Positions 1-8,068 of a stretch of 42,769 nucleotides of DNA are shown here, in pieces. The notes under the pieces were generated by a model. It was not told where the DNA came from. It searched no databases and was given only the letters and a program-made list of their open reading frames with translations. The stretch spans positions 1 through 42,769 of the forward strand of contig JAITFE010000047.1 of assembly GCA_031281585.1 (NCBI GenBank). The letters run 5' to 3'. The stretch is from Bifidobacteriaceae bacterium (lineage in GTDB: Bacteria > Actinomycetota > Actinomycetes > Actinomycetales > WQXJ01). Position 1 is the stretch's first letter, and every line of letters starts with the position of its first letter. Both the position numbers and the translations under genes were made by a program.

Positions 1-815
1 TTGGCCGGGTCAAACCGCGGGCCCGGTTTGGCGGTGACCGTGGCCAGGATGCCCCGGCTCATGGGCACCAGGGTGGGAGTGAAGCTGATGGTGGGCTTGG
101 GCCCGCCCGGGGCTCCCGCTTTGGCCAAGTTCTGGATGATCTCAGGGATGTGACGGTGGCCGCCGCCCACCGCGTAGGGGCTGGCCGCGCCCAGGATTTC
201 GGAGGCGAGCAGGTGCGGCTTGAGGCTCTTGCCGGCGCCGGAGACGCCGTTGGCCAGGACTGCGGTCAGGTCACTGGGGCTGAGCAGGCCGGAGGTGATC
301 CCAGGCGCCAGCGCCAACGTCACCGCGGTGACGTTGCAACCCGGCACCGCGATGCGCTCCGCGCCCCGGAGGCGGTCGCGCTGCTTGGGCGCCCCGGTCC
401 CGCCCGCGCGCCAGCCGACCAGGAGTTCCGGCATGCCGTAGGTCCAGGTCCCGGGGTGCTCGCCGCCGTAGTAGTCGGCCCAGTCTTGGGGATCTTCGAG
501 GCGGTGGTCCGCGCCCAGGTCCACCAGGATCGAATCGGGGCTGGCTTGCTCCAAGGCGGCGGCCAACTCCCCGGACTTGCCGTGCGGCAGGGCGAGCACA
601 ATGACGTGGTGCCCGGCCAGGACCTCCGGGGTGGTGTCCGCAAGCACGCGCTCCCCCAAAGCGGCGATGTGCGGATGATGCCGGCGCAGCGTTTGGCCCG
701 TGCTGGAGTGGGCCGTCACCGCGCCGACCCGCGCCTTCGGATGGGCCGCCAACAAGCGCAGGGTCTCGCCGCCGGCATAGCCGGAGGCCCCCGCAACCGC
801 CACACTGAAACTCAT
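1..815 (-). CDS. argC: N-acetyl-gamma-glutamyl-phosphate reductase, partial (3' end beyond window)
   Basis: This gene runs off the left edge; 271 codons are visible from the ATG at 815. The product reduces N-acetylglutamyl phosphate to the semialdehyde with NADPH, the third step of arginine synthesis in the cytoplasm. The N-terminus has the Rossmann loop [10 protein letters not shown], followed by LALPHGKS and, near residue 157, the catalytic-cysteine motif PGCNVTA, which is the form usual in actinobacterial ArgC. The downstream GVSGAGKSL and [10 protein letters not shown] blocks also match the family. The rest of an arginine operon probably lies to the left of the window. A possible ARG box lies just upstream. 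Identification is firm. Confidence 0.95.
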   Translation of the reverse strand, partial: MSFSVAVAGASGYAGGETLRLLAAHPKARVGAVTAHSSTGQTLRRHHPHIAALGERVLADTTPEVLAGHHVIVLALPHGKSGELAAALEQASPDSILVDLGADHRLEDPQDWADYYGGEHPGTWTYGMPELLVGWRAGGTGAPKQRDRLRGAERIAVPGCNVTAVTLALAPGITSGLLSPSDLTAVLANGVSGAGKSLKPHLLASEILGAASPYAVGGGHRHIPEIIQNLAKAGAPGGPKPTISFTPTLVPMSRGILATVTAKPGPRFDPA

Positions 816-830
816 GCGCCCCAGCCTACC

Positions 831-864
831 GCATGATTATGCGCTCCACCGCAATTCCATGCAC
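831..864 (-). promoter_or_regulatory. possible ARG box pair upstream of argC
   Basis: A palindromic GCATGATTATGC at 831-842 and a second half-palindromic stretch with ATTCCATGCA at 851-864 lie 16-50 bp before the argC start. AT-rich islands flanked by GCAT/ATGC are typical of ArgR binding sites, which often occur in pairs. This is a pattern match in the right place, not a tested site. Confidence 0.4.
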
Positions 865-870
865 CCGCAG

Positions 871-924
871 AAATGGGGACGGTACCTGTTTCCGGCGAGC
901 CGGAAACAGGTACCGTCCCCATTT
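871..924. repeat. perfect 26-bp inverted repeat (REP-like palindrome)
   Basis: The arms 871-896 and 899-924 are exact reverse complements with a 2-base centre. Each arm contains GGGGACGGTACCTGTTTCC. It lies between the stop of the XRE-type gene (934) and the argC promoter, so it could end transcription from that gene, but there is no clear T-run on either side. The length and perfection are more like a mobile palindromic (REP-type) element than a simple terminator. Confidence 0.75.
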
Positions 925-933
925 TGGGTCGAC

Positions 934-1362
934 TCACGCCAGGCGGCGGATGCGCCGGAGCGTTGCCGAACCCGGCGTGACGCGGCCATTCACCCAAGTC
1001 GAAAGACGGGTGCGGGAGGTGCCCAGACGCCTGGCAAACTCGGTTTGGGTCAACCCGGAACCGGCCACCAGGGCCCGGATATCGGCGGCGACCGCCTGGG
1101 CGTCCTCCCGGTCCGCCTGGGCGCGGGCCTTCTTCAAGATCTCGGCCAGCAACACCGCGGCCGGGCTCGCGTCCACATAGCGAAGGACGTCGGCCAAGTT
1201 CGCGGCGGCCGCCCCGTACGGCTCTGCGCGAACCGCGTTGGCGACCCGCGCCCAGTCCGCCAGATAGCCGCGCTCGATCGCCGCCCGGAAGCCCTCTTGC
1301 GGCCAGGTCTCCACCGGATCCAGCGGAGACGCGTCCACATTCCTGAACGCCAGCCGGGTCAT
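934..1362 (-). CDS. small XRE-family helix-turn-helix regulator or antitoxin-like protein
   Basis: The product has 142 residues. The C-terminal half has a helix-turn-helix of the XRE/lambda-repressor type (LTQTEFARRLGTSRTRLSTW, then the wing-side sequence VNGRVTPGSATLRRIRRLA). The N-terminal half is an acidic helical domain of unknown fold. I chose the ATG at 1362 because GAGGAA lies eight bases upstream; the frame stays open further upstream but that stretch is not protein-like. Proteins of this build often act as antitoxins or autorepressors. No toxin gene is next to it, so the partner, if any, is missing. A palindrome at 1406-1421 may be its operator. Confidence 0.75.
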   Translation of the reverse strand: MTRLAFRNVDASPLDPVETWPQEGFRAAIERGYLADWARVANAVRAEPYGAAAANLADVLRYVDASPAAVLLAEILKKARAQADREDAQAVAADIRALVAGSGLTQTEFARRLGTSRTRLSTWVNGRVTPGSATLRRIRRLA

Positions 1363-1405
1363 CGGGCCATTTCCTCGGCCAGATTGATCTGCCACATCGG
1401 CAATC

Positions 1406-1421
1406 GTATCAATTGTGATAC
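1406..1421. promoter_or_regulatory. palindromic operator candidate (GTATCA-ATTG-TGATAC)
   Basis: Six-base arms GTATCA and TGATAC are separated by four bases, centred about 50 bp upstream of the XRE-type gene's start and in an AT-richer stretch than the surroundings. This is the expected position for autoregulation by a dimeric helix-turn-helix protein. The assignment to that protein is inference. Confidence 0.4.
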
Positions 1422-1603
1422 GCAGCCTTGAATTGCCCCAGTGGCGCTGTGGGGCTGCAAACGTACCTGCGTCTTCTCGGATACGAGGGTGGCGAGGGCT
1501 CGTCGAGTGGCCGACCCTGCCACCACGGCTCTGCCTTCGACCGGCCGTCAGACTTGGGTGGCAAGCTTGACCCGTCGAATCTGTGGTGCGCGAAAGGTTG
1601 CTT

Positions 1604-2350
1604 GTGAAGAAGACCAGCATCGAATGGACCGAACTGTCCTGGAACCCGGTGACCGGCTGTGACCGCATCTCCGCTGGCTGCGACAACTGCTACGCATTGG
1701 CCATGGCCCGGCGGCTCAAAGCGATGGGCACTCCCCAGTACCAAACCGATGGCAACCCGCGCACATCGGGGCCGGGCTTCGGCGTGGCCATGCACCCCGA
1801 ATCGTTGAGCCAGCCCCACACCTGGACCGGTCACAGGACGGTGTTCGTGAACTCAATGAGCGACCTGTTCCACGCCAAGGTGACCACTGAGTTCATACTC
1901 GAGGTCGTGGAGGTGATCCGCGAGACGCCCCAGCACACCTACCAGGTCTTGACCAAGCGCCCTATACGAGCTCGTCGGCTCAGTGCCAGCGTCGAGTGGC
2001 CGGACAATCTGTGGCTGGGAGTGTCGGTGGAGAATATGGGGGCCAGCCGCCGTGTGAGCGAGTTGCGCGTCATCCCGGCCGCCGTCAAATTCTTGTCCTG
2101 CGAACCGCTGCTCGGCGACCTCTCAACGCTCAACCTCGCCGGTATCGACTGGGTGATCGCCGGAGGCGAGTCCGGCCCGCGCTGCCGGCCCATGCACATC
2201 GACTGGGCGCGCGGCATCAGGGACAACTGCCTTCAAGCGAACGTACCGTTCTTCTTCAAGCAGTGGGGCGGGCGGGCGCCCAAGGTCCGGGGACGTGAAC
2301 TCGACGGCCGCACCTGGGACGAGAAACCATTGTTGACCGGCACCGGATGA
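1604..2350 (+). CDS. DUF5131 / phage Gp37-Gp68 family three-Cys-motif protein
   Basis: The 248-residue product begins VKKTSIEWTELSWNPVTGC, the usual opening of the DUF5131 (Gp37/Gp68) family, and carries the family's three-cysteine motif (C-x6-C-x2-C-Y: CDRISAGCDNCY), which resembles a radical-SAM or metal-binding cluster. The later blocks VFVNSMSDLFH, QVLTKRP, LWLGVSVEN, SCEPLLG and WVIAGGESG are also family hallmarks; the end contains FFFKQWGG. I chose the GTG at 1604 because GAAAGG precedes it by six bases; a GTG at 1583 is possible. The gene converges on a TcmP-like gene with one base between the two stop codons. The biochemical function of this family is not established. Confidence 0.9.
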   Translation: MKKTSIEWTELSWNPVTGCDRISAGCDNCYALAMARRLKAMGTPQYQTDGNPRTSGPGFGVAMHPESLSQPHTWTGHRTVFVNSMSDLFHAKVTTEFILEVVEVIRETPQHTYQVLTKRPIRARRLSASVEWPDNLWLGVSVENMGASRRVSELRVIPAAVKFLSCEPLLGDLSTLNLAGIDWVIAGGESGPRCRPMHIDWARGIRDNCLQANVPFFFKQWGGRAPKVRGRELDGRTWDEKPLLTGTG

Positions 2351-2351
2351 C

Positions 2352-3530
2352 TCACCGGGAATACAACCGGCGCTGAAGCCGCTTGTCGGCCCGAACCAAC
2401 CGGATTTCGCCGCGTTTTAGCAAGGCGGCGACGGCGCTGCGCGCTTGCTTTTCGCGCGCGATTCCGAGGACGTCGGCGAAGACCTCGGCCACATGGTCAA
2501 CCAGCCGGAACTTTTGGCCTGTGGCCGCGATCCTTCGGATGTTTGCCTCCACTGCGGCCGCCGATTCGGCCTGCTGACGTAGCGCGTCGCGTTTGAGTTG
2601 CGCCCTGAGGGTGGCGCCTTCGAGCGTGACTCCGGCCCCGTTGAAAAGGTCGGGCTGCGACCGGTCCGGCTCGCGCGCCATCGCCTCGACCCATTCCGGC
2701 CAGGCCGCGCCGAGGCAATCGGCGAAGCTCCACAGCCCTTCCGTGTGCCTGGTCAGGAAAATCAGGTGGTAAATGGGCTGGTGGTCAATGCGTTTGCGCA
2801 CCGGCACGACGATCCCGTCCATGCTGGTGGCAGACGCCAGACGCCGGGCATATTCGTTGGCGACCGCTTGGGCTATGGCTTCGAAACTCTCAGCCGCATC
2901 CCTGGGACGCAATCGCGCCGCAATGTCCCGCCACCATGGGCCGCCGCACACGCCGTCGAGGCGCGCTGCCCCTTCTTGGTCGCTGGAGTGCTTCAGAACC
3001 TGTCCCGCCGCTCTGCGCACAAGGCCGTCCGAGAAATTGAGGAAGCCCTCGGTCGGCGGGAACTTGGCGGCTCTCGGGCCGGTCAGCGTGTCGCGCACGT
3101 AGTCAAATGGCATTAGCGCGCCACAGGGGTCGAGGAACAAGAACAGCGCAGCGCCCTTCGACCCGGCGATGATGGGCGGCAACTCGTCTTCGATGCGGCC
3201 CTTGCGGTCCTGCACCTGGATGCCGTTTTGCCTGAAAAGGGCCGCCGTCTCGCTGAGTCGCTTGTAGTTGGTGGCATTGCTCTCGACCAGGTAGATGTCC
3301 ACCTGCGTCAGGCTGCCCGTGTCCCGCGCCGCTTGCAGCATCAGCTTCGCCGAACCAGGACCCGCGCCAGAATCGCCTGTGCCAGCGTAGCCGTCAACGA
3401 GGAGCACTCGGGGGCTCCGGGAACCGGTCTTGGCGATGAAGCGGGGAAGGTATTGTCGCAAGATCGCGTGTTTGAACATTGATTGCGCGTGCTTCTCATC
3501 CAGCAGCCCTGCGCTGGTTCCCGTCGCCAT
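2352..3530 (-). CDS. tcmP: three-Cys-motif partner protein (TcmP family)
   Basis: The 392-residue product has the features of the TcmP family, found repeatedly beside DUF5131 genes. An N-terminal block (KHAILRQYLPRFIAK) is followed by VLLVDGYAGTGDSG, which looks like a methyltransferase-type nucleotide/SAM motif, then VDIYLVESN (acidic end of the second strand) and ALFLFLDPCG (a DP-x-G motif as in Rossmann methyltransferases). A winged-helix-like C-terminus (VADVLGIAREKQARSAVAALLKRG, quoted in parts) follows. SAM-dependent activity is inference from these motifs. It is transcribed toward the DUF5131 gene rather than with it. The start ATG at 3530 has only a weak ribosome binding site. Confidence 0.85.
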   Translation of the reverse strand: MATGTSAGLLDEKHAQSMFKHAILRQYLPRFIAKTGSRSPRVLLVDGYAGTGDSGAGPGSAKLMLQAARDTGSLTQVDIYLVESNATNYKRLSETAALFRQNGIQVQDRKGRIEDELPPIIAGSKGAALFLFLDPCGALMPFDYVRDTLTGPRAAKFPPTEGFLNFSDGLVRRAAGQVLKHSSDQEGAARLDGVCGGPWWRDIAARLRPRDAAESFEAIAQAVANEYARRLASATSMDGIVVPVRKRIDHQPIYHLIFLTRHTEGLWSFADCLGAAWPEWVEAMAREPDRSQPDLFNGAGVTLEGATLRAQLKRDALRQQAESAAAVEANIRRIAATGQKFRLVDHVAEVFADVLGIAREKQARSAVAALLKRGEIRLVRADKRLQRRLYSR

Positions 3531-3596
3531 GTGCCAATCATTCCAGCGGGGTCTGACACCCGTCTGAGTTGAAGTGGATAGAAGCGGCGGGTGGGA

Positions 3597-6500
3597 CTAG
3601 GCGCCCGGAGGGCGGACGAACGGGAAAGTCAGCGTGTCGCGGATGGTGGTGCCCGTCAAGGTCATGACCACGCGGTCCACGCCCAGGCCCAGGCCGCCCA
3701 TGGGCACCAGGCCGAAGTCCAGGGCGTTCAAGAAGTCCTCGTCGATCTCCATCGCCTCCGGGTCGCCGGCGGCCGCCTTGGCGGATTGGGCGGTCAGCCG
3801 CTGGCGCTCGTCCACCGGGTCCGTCAACTCCGAATACGCGGTGCCTACCTCCGTGCCGAACGCCACCAGGTCCCAACGCTCCGCCAAACCGGGCTGGGAA
3901 CGGTGCTTCCGGGTCAACGGCGAGGTCTCGACGGGGAAGTCCTTGTAGAACGTCGGCTCGAAGGTCTGGCCCTCCACCAACGCGTCGTACAGCTCCGCCA
4001 CGACCTCCCCCGCGGTCCACTCGTCGCGGAACGCGACTCCCGCGCCCGCGGCCAGCGGGCGGAGCTCGCCCAGCCCCGTGGCCGCCGTGACGGGCGCCCC
4101 CAAAGCCTTGGAGACGGCATCGTGCACCGAAACGACCGGCCAATCCCCCGCCAAGGAGACTTGGCGCCCGTCCGGAGCCACGGCCACCGGCTCGCCGTGC
4201 ACCGCCAGCGCCGCCGCGCGGATCAAGTCCTGGGTCAGCAACCGCATGCCCTCGTAGTCGGAGTACGCCTGGTAGGCCTCCAACGACGTGAACTCCGGAT
4301 TGTGTTTGCGGTCCACGCCCTCGTTGCGGAAGTTCTTGCCCAGTTCGAAGACGCGTTCCACGCCGCCCACGGCCAGCCGCTTGAGGTACAACTCCGGCGC
4401 GATCCTCAAGTAAAGGTCCATGTCATAGGCGTTGATGTGGGTCCTGAACGGGCGCGCGTTGGCGCCCCCGTGGACTGGCTGGAGGATGGGCGTCTCCACC
4501 TCGATGAAGCCCCGTTCCCCGAGCGCGGAGCGCAAAGCCGCCGTCGCGGCCGACCGCGCGTAGATCAACTCCATCGCCCGGTTGTTGGTCGCCAACACCA
4601 GGTGCGGCGCCCGCGCCAACGCCGGGGTGGGCTTGGGCGCGGCGTTTTCCAGGCGCCGCTTCGACGGCGGGTGCGCCACCGATTTGGCGGCCATGGCCCA
4701 ACTGGTGGCTTCGAGGCTCAGTTCCCCGGTGCGGGTGAGCGTCAGGGAGCCCGTGACCGAGACCACGTCGCCAAGCTGCGCGTGCCGTTTGAACAGGTCG
4801 AAGCCCGCCAGCGTGCCCCGCCCGGCCAACACCTGAAGTTCGACCACGCCTTCCCGCAAGTCCGCGAAGACCACCCCGCCGTGGTCCCGTTTGCGCAGGA
4901 TGCGCCCCACCACGGAGAATTCCGCCGCCGATGCCGTCCGGTCGCCCGCCGCCACGCCGTCCGAACGTTGGAGGGCCTCCCGCAGCGACATGGTGCGCGG
5001 GACCGCCACCGGGTTCGGCTCCACGCCCGCCGCCGCCAACTCGTCCCGGTGCTTGAGGCGGGCGGCCACCACCCTGTCGGGGGCCGGCTCGCGTGTCGGC
5101 GCGGCCAGTTCGGCGCGGTCCAACTCCGCGACGGCGGCCACCAGCGCCGGGTCGCTGGGACCGCCCAGGCCGCCTCCGCCGCCCGGCAGGAGGTCCGCGG
5201 GCGAGCGGTCCGGCAAGAAGCCCTCCGCCCGGCCGATCGCCACGATCACCTCCGCCAGGGACGCCCCGTGGTCGAAGCAGATCATGCGGGGCTGCCAATC
5301 CGGCAGGTACTTCTCATTCGACCGGTAAAGCCCGTCGATCTGCCACCAGCGCGAGGCCACCAGCAACAACCGGCGCACCAGCCGCGCCATGGGGTAGGCC
5401 CCCACCTGGGCGCCGTCCACCAAGAACCGCCGCAGCACCGCGAAGTTAAGGGAGACGCGCTCAATCCCGCTGTCCCGCGCCGCCTCCACCAAGGCGGTCA
5501 CCATCAACTCGGTGGTGCCGCCGTGCGCCCTCGGATCGTGGCGCATCACGTCCAGCGAGGCACCGCGCCGCCCCCAGGGCGCGAACGTCAGCAGCGCCCT
5601 GACCTGCCCGGTCGAGTCATGCGCTGTGACGATCAGGTCGCGCCCGTCGCTCGGGTCGCCGACCCGCCCCGACGTCATGGAAAAACCGCGCTCGTCGCCC
5701 CGGCGCCAGAACTCCGCGTCCCGGGCGAGGGTCGCCAACTCCTCGGCCGGAATGTCCTGCTGGCGCCGGACCCGCGTCGTATAGCCGGCGCGGCGCGCCC
5801 GCCTGGCCGCCTCCGCCACCGGCCGCAGCCTGGGGTCGCGGAGCGAGAAGTGGTCGGGGCGGATGATGGCCTCGTCGCCGAGTTCCAGCGAGCGCAGCCC
5901 CGCCGCCTGCCAGGCCCGCCCGCCCCGCCGGGTGGCGGAGACCACCGCAGGCGTCCAGCCGTGCCGCCTGGCCAGGTCGATCCAGCGTCCGATGGCGTCC
6001 CCCCAGGACGCCCTGTCCCCCACCGGGTCCGAACTGGCCAGCAAGACGCCGCCGATCACGCGGCCCACCACCGCTGCCTGGCCGTCCGCCGAGAAAACGG
6101 CCGACTTGTCGCCGCGCAGGTTGTAATAGCCCAGCGAGTCTTGCTCGCCGTACCGCCAGAGCAGCCGGCGCAACGCCAGCTCTTGCGCGTCGGTGATGGC
6201 GGTCAGGCGCCGGTCGGAGCGGGTGAACACGATCAGCGCGGCCAGCACGGCGAGCATGCCCAGCGCCGAGGTGGAGCGGATGACCCACCACGGCGCCACC
6301 GCGTCCGTCATAGCCGGGTGGAACTCCGGCCGTCCGCCAATCCCCGAGCCGGTGATGATCTCCTCCGGGCCCTGCCCCAGGGTGACGTTCACCGCCCACC
6401 AGGCTTTGAGGGCCAGCGAATCCGCCTTCGAGCCGATGGCGGCGGCCCAGGCGAACGCCCACGCGGCCGCCAGGGCCAGGCCGGCCGCCAAAGTGGCGAC

Positions 6501-7001
6501 GGCCTTGACGGCCGCCCCTTTGGACACCAGCGCGCCGAAGGCTTTGCGTTGCGCCACCAACCACCCGGATACGGCGGCGGCCACGACCACGCTGACACCC
6601 ACCCGCACCGGCACGGCGGCCACCCCCAAGCGGATGACCAGGCTGGGGTAGACCAGGCCGTGCCAGTCGAACCCGGCCGCCCACGCCGCCACGAGGACGC
6701 CCGCGTAGATCACCGCCGGGGCCTGGATCACCAGGATGACCGTCCACATGGCCGCGCGCTTGCGGTGCCGGATGGCCACGGCCAGCACCAACAGCGCGGC
6801 GAAGTTGAAGAAGGAGGGGTTGCCGGGCAGGTTGAGGGCGTCCAGCACCGTCCAAACCGCGCGGTAGGCGTGCGGGAAGAGGCGGCGGGTGGGCCCCGCG
6901 ATCAGCGCCCATACGGCCGCGAAACCCAGAATGCGGGCGGCCCAGACCGGCGTGCGGTTGGCACGCCAGTCGCGGGCCTCGGTTGTCTCCCGCTTGGCCA
7001 T
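3597..7001 (-). CDS. lysX: bifunctional lysylphosphatidylglycerol synthase / lysine--tRNA ligase LysX
   Basis: The 1134-residue product fuses an MprF-type membrane protein to a lysyl-tRNA synthetase, as in LysX of mycobacteria. Residues about 20-260 hold several hydrophobic membrane segments. About 284-570 is the DUF2156 lysyltransferase domain (DSLGYYNLRGDKSAVF). From about 694 there is an OB-fold anticodon domain (VVGRILRKRDHGGVVFADL) and from about 813 the class II core, with motif 2 (FRNEGVDRKHNPEFTSLEAY) and motif 3 (GLGLGVDRVVMTL). It charges tRNA-Lys and transfers lysine to phosphatidylglycerol, making the membrane less anionic and more resistant to cationic peptides. The ATG at 7001 follows GGGAAAGG. 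Such actinobacteria usually also have a separate housekeeping LysRS, not seen here. Confidence 0.95.
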   Translation of the reverse strand: MAKRETTEARDWRANRTPVWAARILGFAAVWALIAGPTRRLFPHAYRAVWTVLDALNLPGNPSFFNFAALLVLAVAIRHRKRAAMWTVILVIQAPAVIYAGVLVAAWAAGFDWHGLVYPSLVIRLGVAAVPVRVGVSVVVAAAVSGWLVAQRKAFGALVSKGAAVKAVATLAAGLALAAAWAFAWAAAIGSKADSLALKAWWAVNVTLGQGPEEIITGSGIGGRPEFHPAMTDAVAPWWVIRSTSALGMLAVLAALIVFTRSDRRLTAITDAQELALRRLLWRYGEQDSLGYYNLRGDKSAVFSADGQAAVVGRVIGGVLLASSDPVGDRASWGDAIGRWIDLARRHGWTPAVVSATRRGGRAWQAAGLRSLELGDEAIIRPDHFSLRDPRLRPVAEAARRARRAGYTTRVRRQQDIPAEELATLARDAEFWRRGDERGFSMTSGRVGDPSDGRDLIVTAHDSTGQVRALLTFAPWGRRGASLDVMRHDPRAHGGTTELMVTALVEAARDSGIERVSLNFAVLRRFLVDGAQVGAYPMARLVRRLLLVASRWWQIDGLYRSNEKYLPDWQPRMICFDHGASLAEVIVAIGRAEGFLPDRSPADLLPGGGGGLGGPSDPALVAAVAELDRAELAAPTREPAPDRVVAARLKHRDELAAAGVEPNPVAVPRTMSLREALQRSDGVAAGDRTASAAEFSVVGRILRKRDHGGVVFADLREGVVELQVLAGRGTLAGFDLFKRHAQLGDVVSVTGSLTLTRTGELSLEATSWAMAAKSVAHPPSKRRLENAAPKPTPALARAPHLVLATNNRAMELIYARSAATAALRSALGERGFIEVETPILQPVHGGANARPFRTHINAYDMDLYLRIAPELYLKRLAVGGVERVFELGKNFRNEGVDRKHNPEFTSLEAYQAYSDYEGMRLLTQDLIRAAALAVHGEPVAVAPDGRQVSLAGDWPVVSVHDAVSKALGAPVTAATGLGELRPLAAGAGVAFRDEWTAGEVVAELYDALVEGQTFEPTFYKDFPVETSPLTRKHRSQPGLAERWDLVAFGTEVGTAYSELTDPVDERQRLTAQSAKAAAGDPEAMEIDEDFLNALDFGLVPMGGLGLGVDRVVMTLTGTTIRDTLTFPFVRPPGA

Positions 7002-7145
7002 GGCGGTTCCTTTCCCCCGATGCGTGCGCCCTATGGGTGCGGGGGCGCCGCTAAGGCCATTGTGCCGCACCGGAGCCTGAGGCGGGCGGGACCGCAGGTG
7101 GACCGACCACCGCGCGGCGGCCAGGGTGGCCGGCCTACGGGGCCA

Positions 7146-7170
7146 GGAGCGTGGTGAATAACCACGCTCC
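7146..7170. repeat. hairpin upstream of lysX
   Basis: Ten-base arms GGAGCGTGGT and ACCACGCTCC flank a five-base loop, about 145 bp before the lysX start. There is no T-run after it. It may be part of the lysX 5' leader or a second barrier to read-through from the traX-like gene. Confidence 0.5.
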
Positions 7171-7255
7171 GACCGTGTTGACGAGGGGCGGCGGAACGCT
7201 GACCAGCGGAAACTCCCCACCTTCGGTGTGGGCCCAAGCAGGAAAACACCGTTTC

Positions 7256-7294
7256 GGTCCTAGGAGGCCGGTTTTTCACCGGCCTCCTAGGACC
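7256..7294 (-). terminator. strong hairpin terminator overlapping the traX-like stop codon
   Basis: Seventeen-base perfect arms (7256-7272 and 7278-7294) flank a five-base loop. The stop codon TGA of the upstream gene occupies 7276-7278, at the edge of the loop, so the last four codons form one arm. On the minus strand the stem is followed by a short run with TGTTTTCC. It should separate the mal/traX transcription unit from lysX. Confidence 0.75.
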
Positions 7295-8043
7295 CGGTAG
7301 AGACCCGCCGCCACCAGGAACAACGGGTACAGGAAATAGAAGAGGTATTTCTCCCAGTTGTGGCCAAGGCCTTGGCGGCCGTTGCCGAAGTGCAAGACCA
7401 CCAGTCCGGCGGCGGGGGTGATCCCGCCCAGCACGCCGATGGCCGCGCCCGTGAACATCATGGTGTTGCGCCGCTCCGCGAGCAGCCGGAACACCAGGGC
7501 GAACGCCAAGACCAAGAGGCCCGTCGGCATCAGGCCCAGGCGCAGGCCCACGTTGAACAGCAACAGCCAGAGCGCCCCCGCGACGCCGAGCACGGCCCAC
7601 AACGCCCCGCGCGCGAGGCGCGAAGTGGCCTGGAACCGGCCCGCGCCGGCGCCCATAGCCAGCACCGCCAGGGCGGCGAGCAGGGCCCACACCGGGTTCT
7701 GCGACGACATGTCCCACGCCCGGCCGCTGGTGGCCAGGTCGTAGGGCACCTCGCTGACGGCGGCCAGCGCCGCCAACCGCAGCGCGTAGAGGCCGACCGA
7801 GCGGGTGCGGGAGAAACCCTGGCAGACGAACCAGGCGTAGATCGGGATGGCCGCCCAGGAGGCGGCCTCCAACAGGATCGCCGCGCTCAGGCGGCCAACC
7901 CCGACCTGCGCCAAGTCCGCCGGCATGCCCTTTTGGACCACTGCCGTTCCGACCATCGAGGCGGCGAGCAGCGTCAAGCCGATGACCTTGAGTTGCCGGT
8001 CGGTCAGCCCGCGCGCCTTGGCGCCGCTTGTCGCCTGATCCAT
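7276..8043 (-). CDS. TraX-family integral membrane protein
   Basis: The 255-residue product is almost wholly hydrophobic, with about eight likely membrane helices. It has the TraX family layout: LTDRQLKVIGLTLLAA near the start, YALRLAALAAVSEVPYDL in the middle and the terminal KYLFYFLYPLFLVA, as in TraX proteins (F-pilin acetylase family). Chromosomal relatives are common in Gram-positive bacteria, where the substrate is not known; I do not infer conjugation. The start lies 25 bp after the malG stop, so it may be co-transcribed with the mal genes. AGAGG directly abuts the ATG, an unusually short spacing, so the true start could be slightly further in. Confidence 0.8.
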   Translation of the reverse strand: MDQATSGAKARGLTDRQLKVIGLTLLAASMVGTAVVQKGMPADLAQVGVGRLSAAILLEAASWAAIPIYAWFVCQGFSRTRSVGLYALRLAALAAVSEVPYDLATSGRAWDMSSQNPVWALLAALAVLAMGAGAGRFQATSRLARGALWAVLGVAGALWLLLFNVGLRLGLMPTGLLVLAFALVFRLLAERRNTMMFTGAAIGVLGGITPAAGLVVLHFGNGRQGLGHNWEKYLFYFLYPLFLVAAGLYRVLGGR

Positions 8044-8068
8044 CCTCTGGGACCGCCGCTCGCGGCCC

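Noticed and set aside
3591-7157. Very long plus-strand open frame (about 1188 codons)
   Set aside because: It lies opposite lysX; its Arg/His/Gly-rich composition is that of an antisense frame in high-GC DNA.
7276-8043. TraX-like gene as a sign of a conjugative plasmid
   Set aside because: No other transfer genes occur; chromosomal TraX-family proteins are common.
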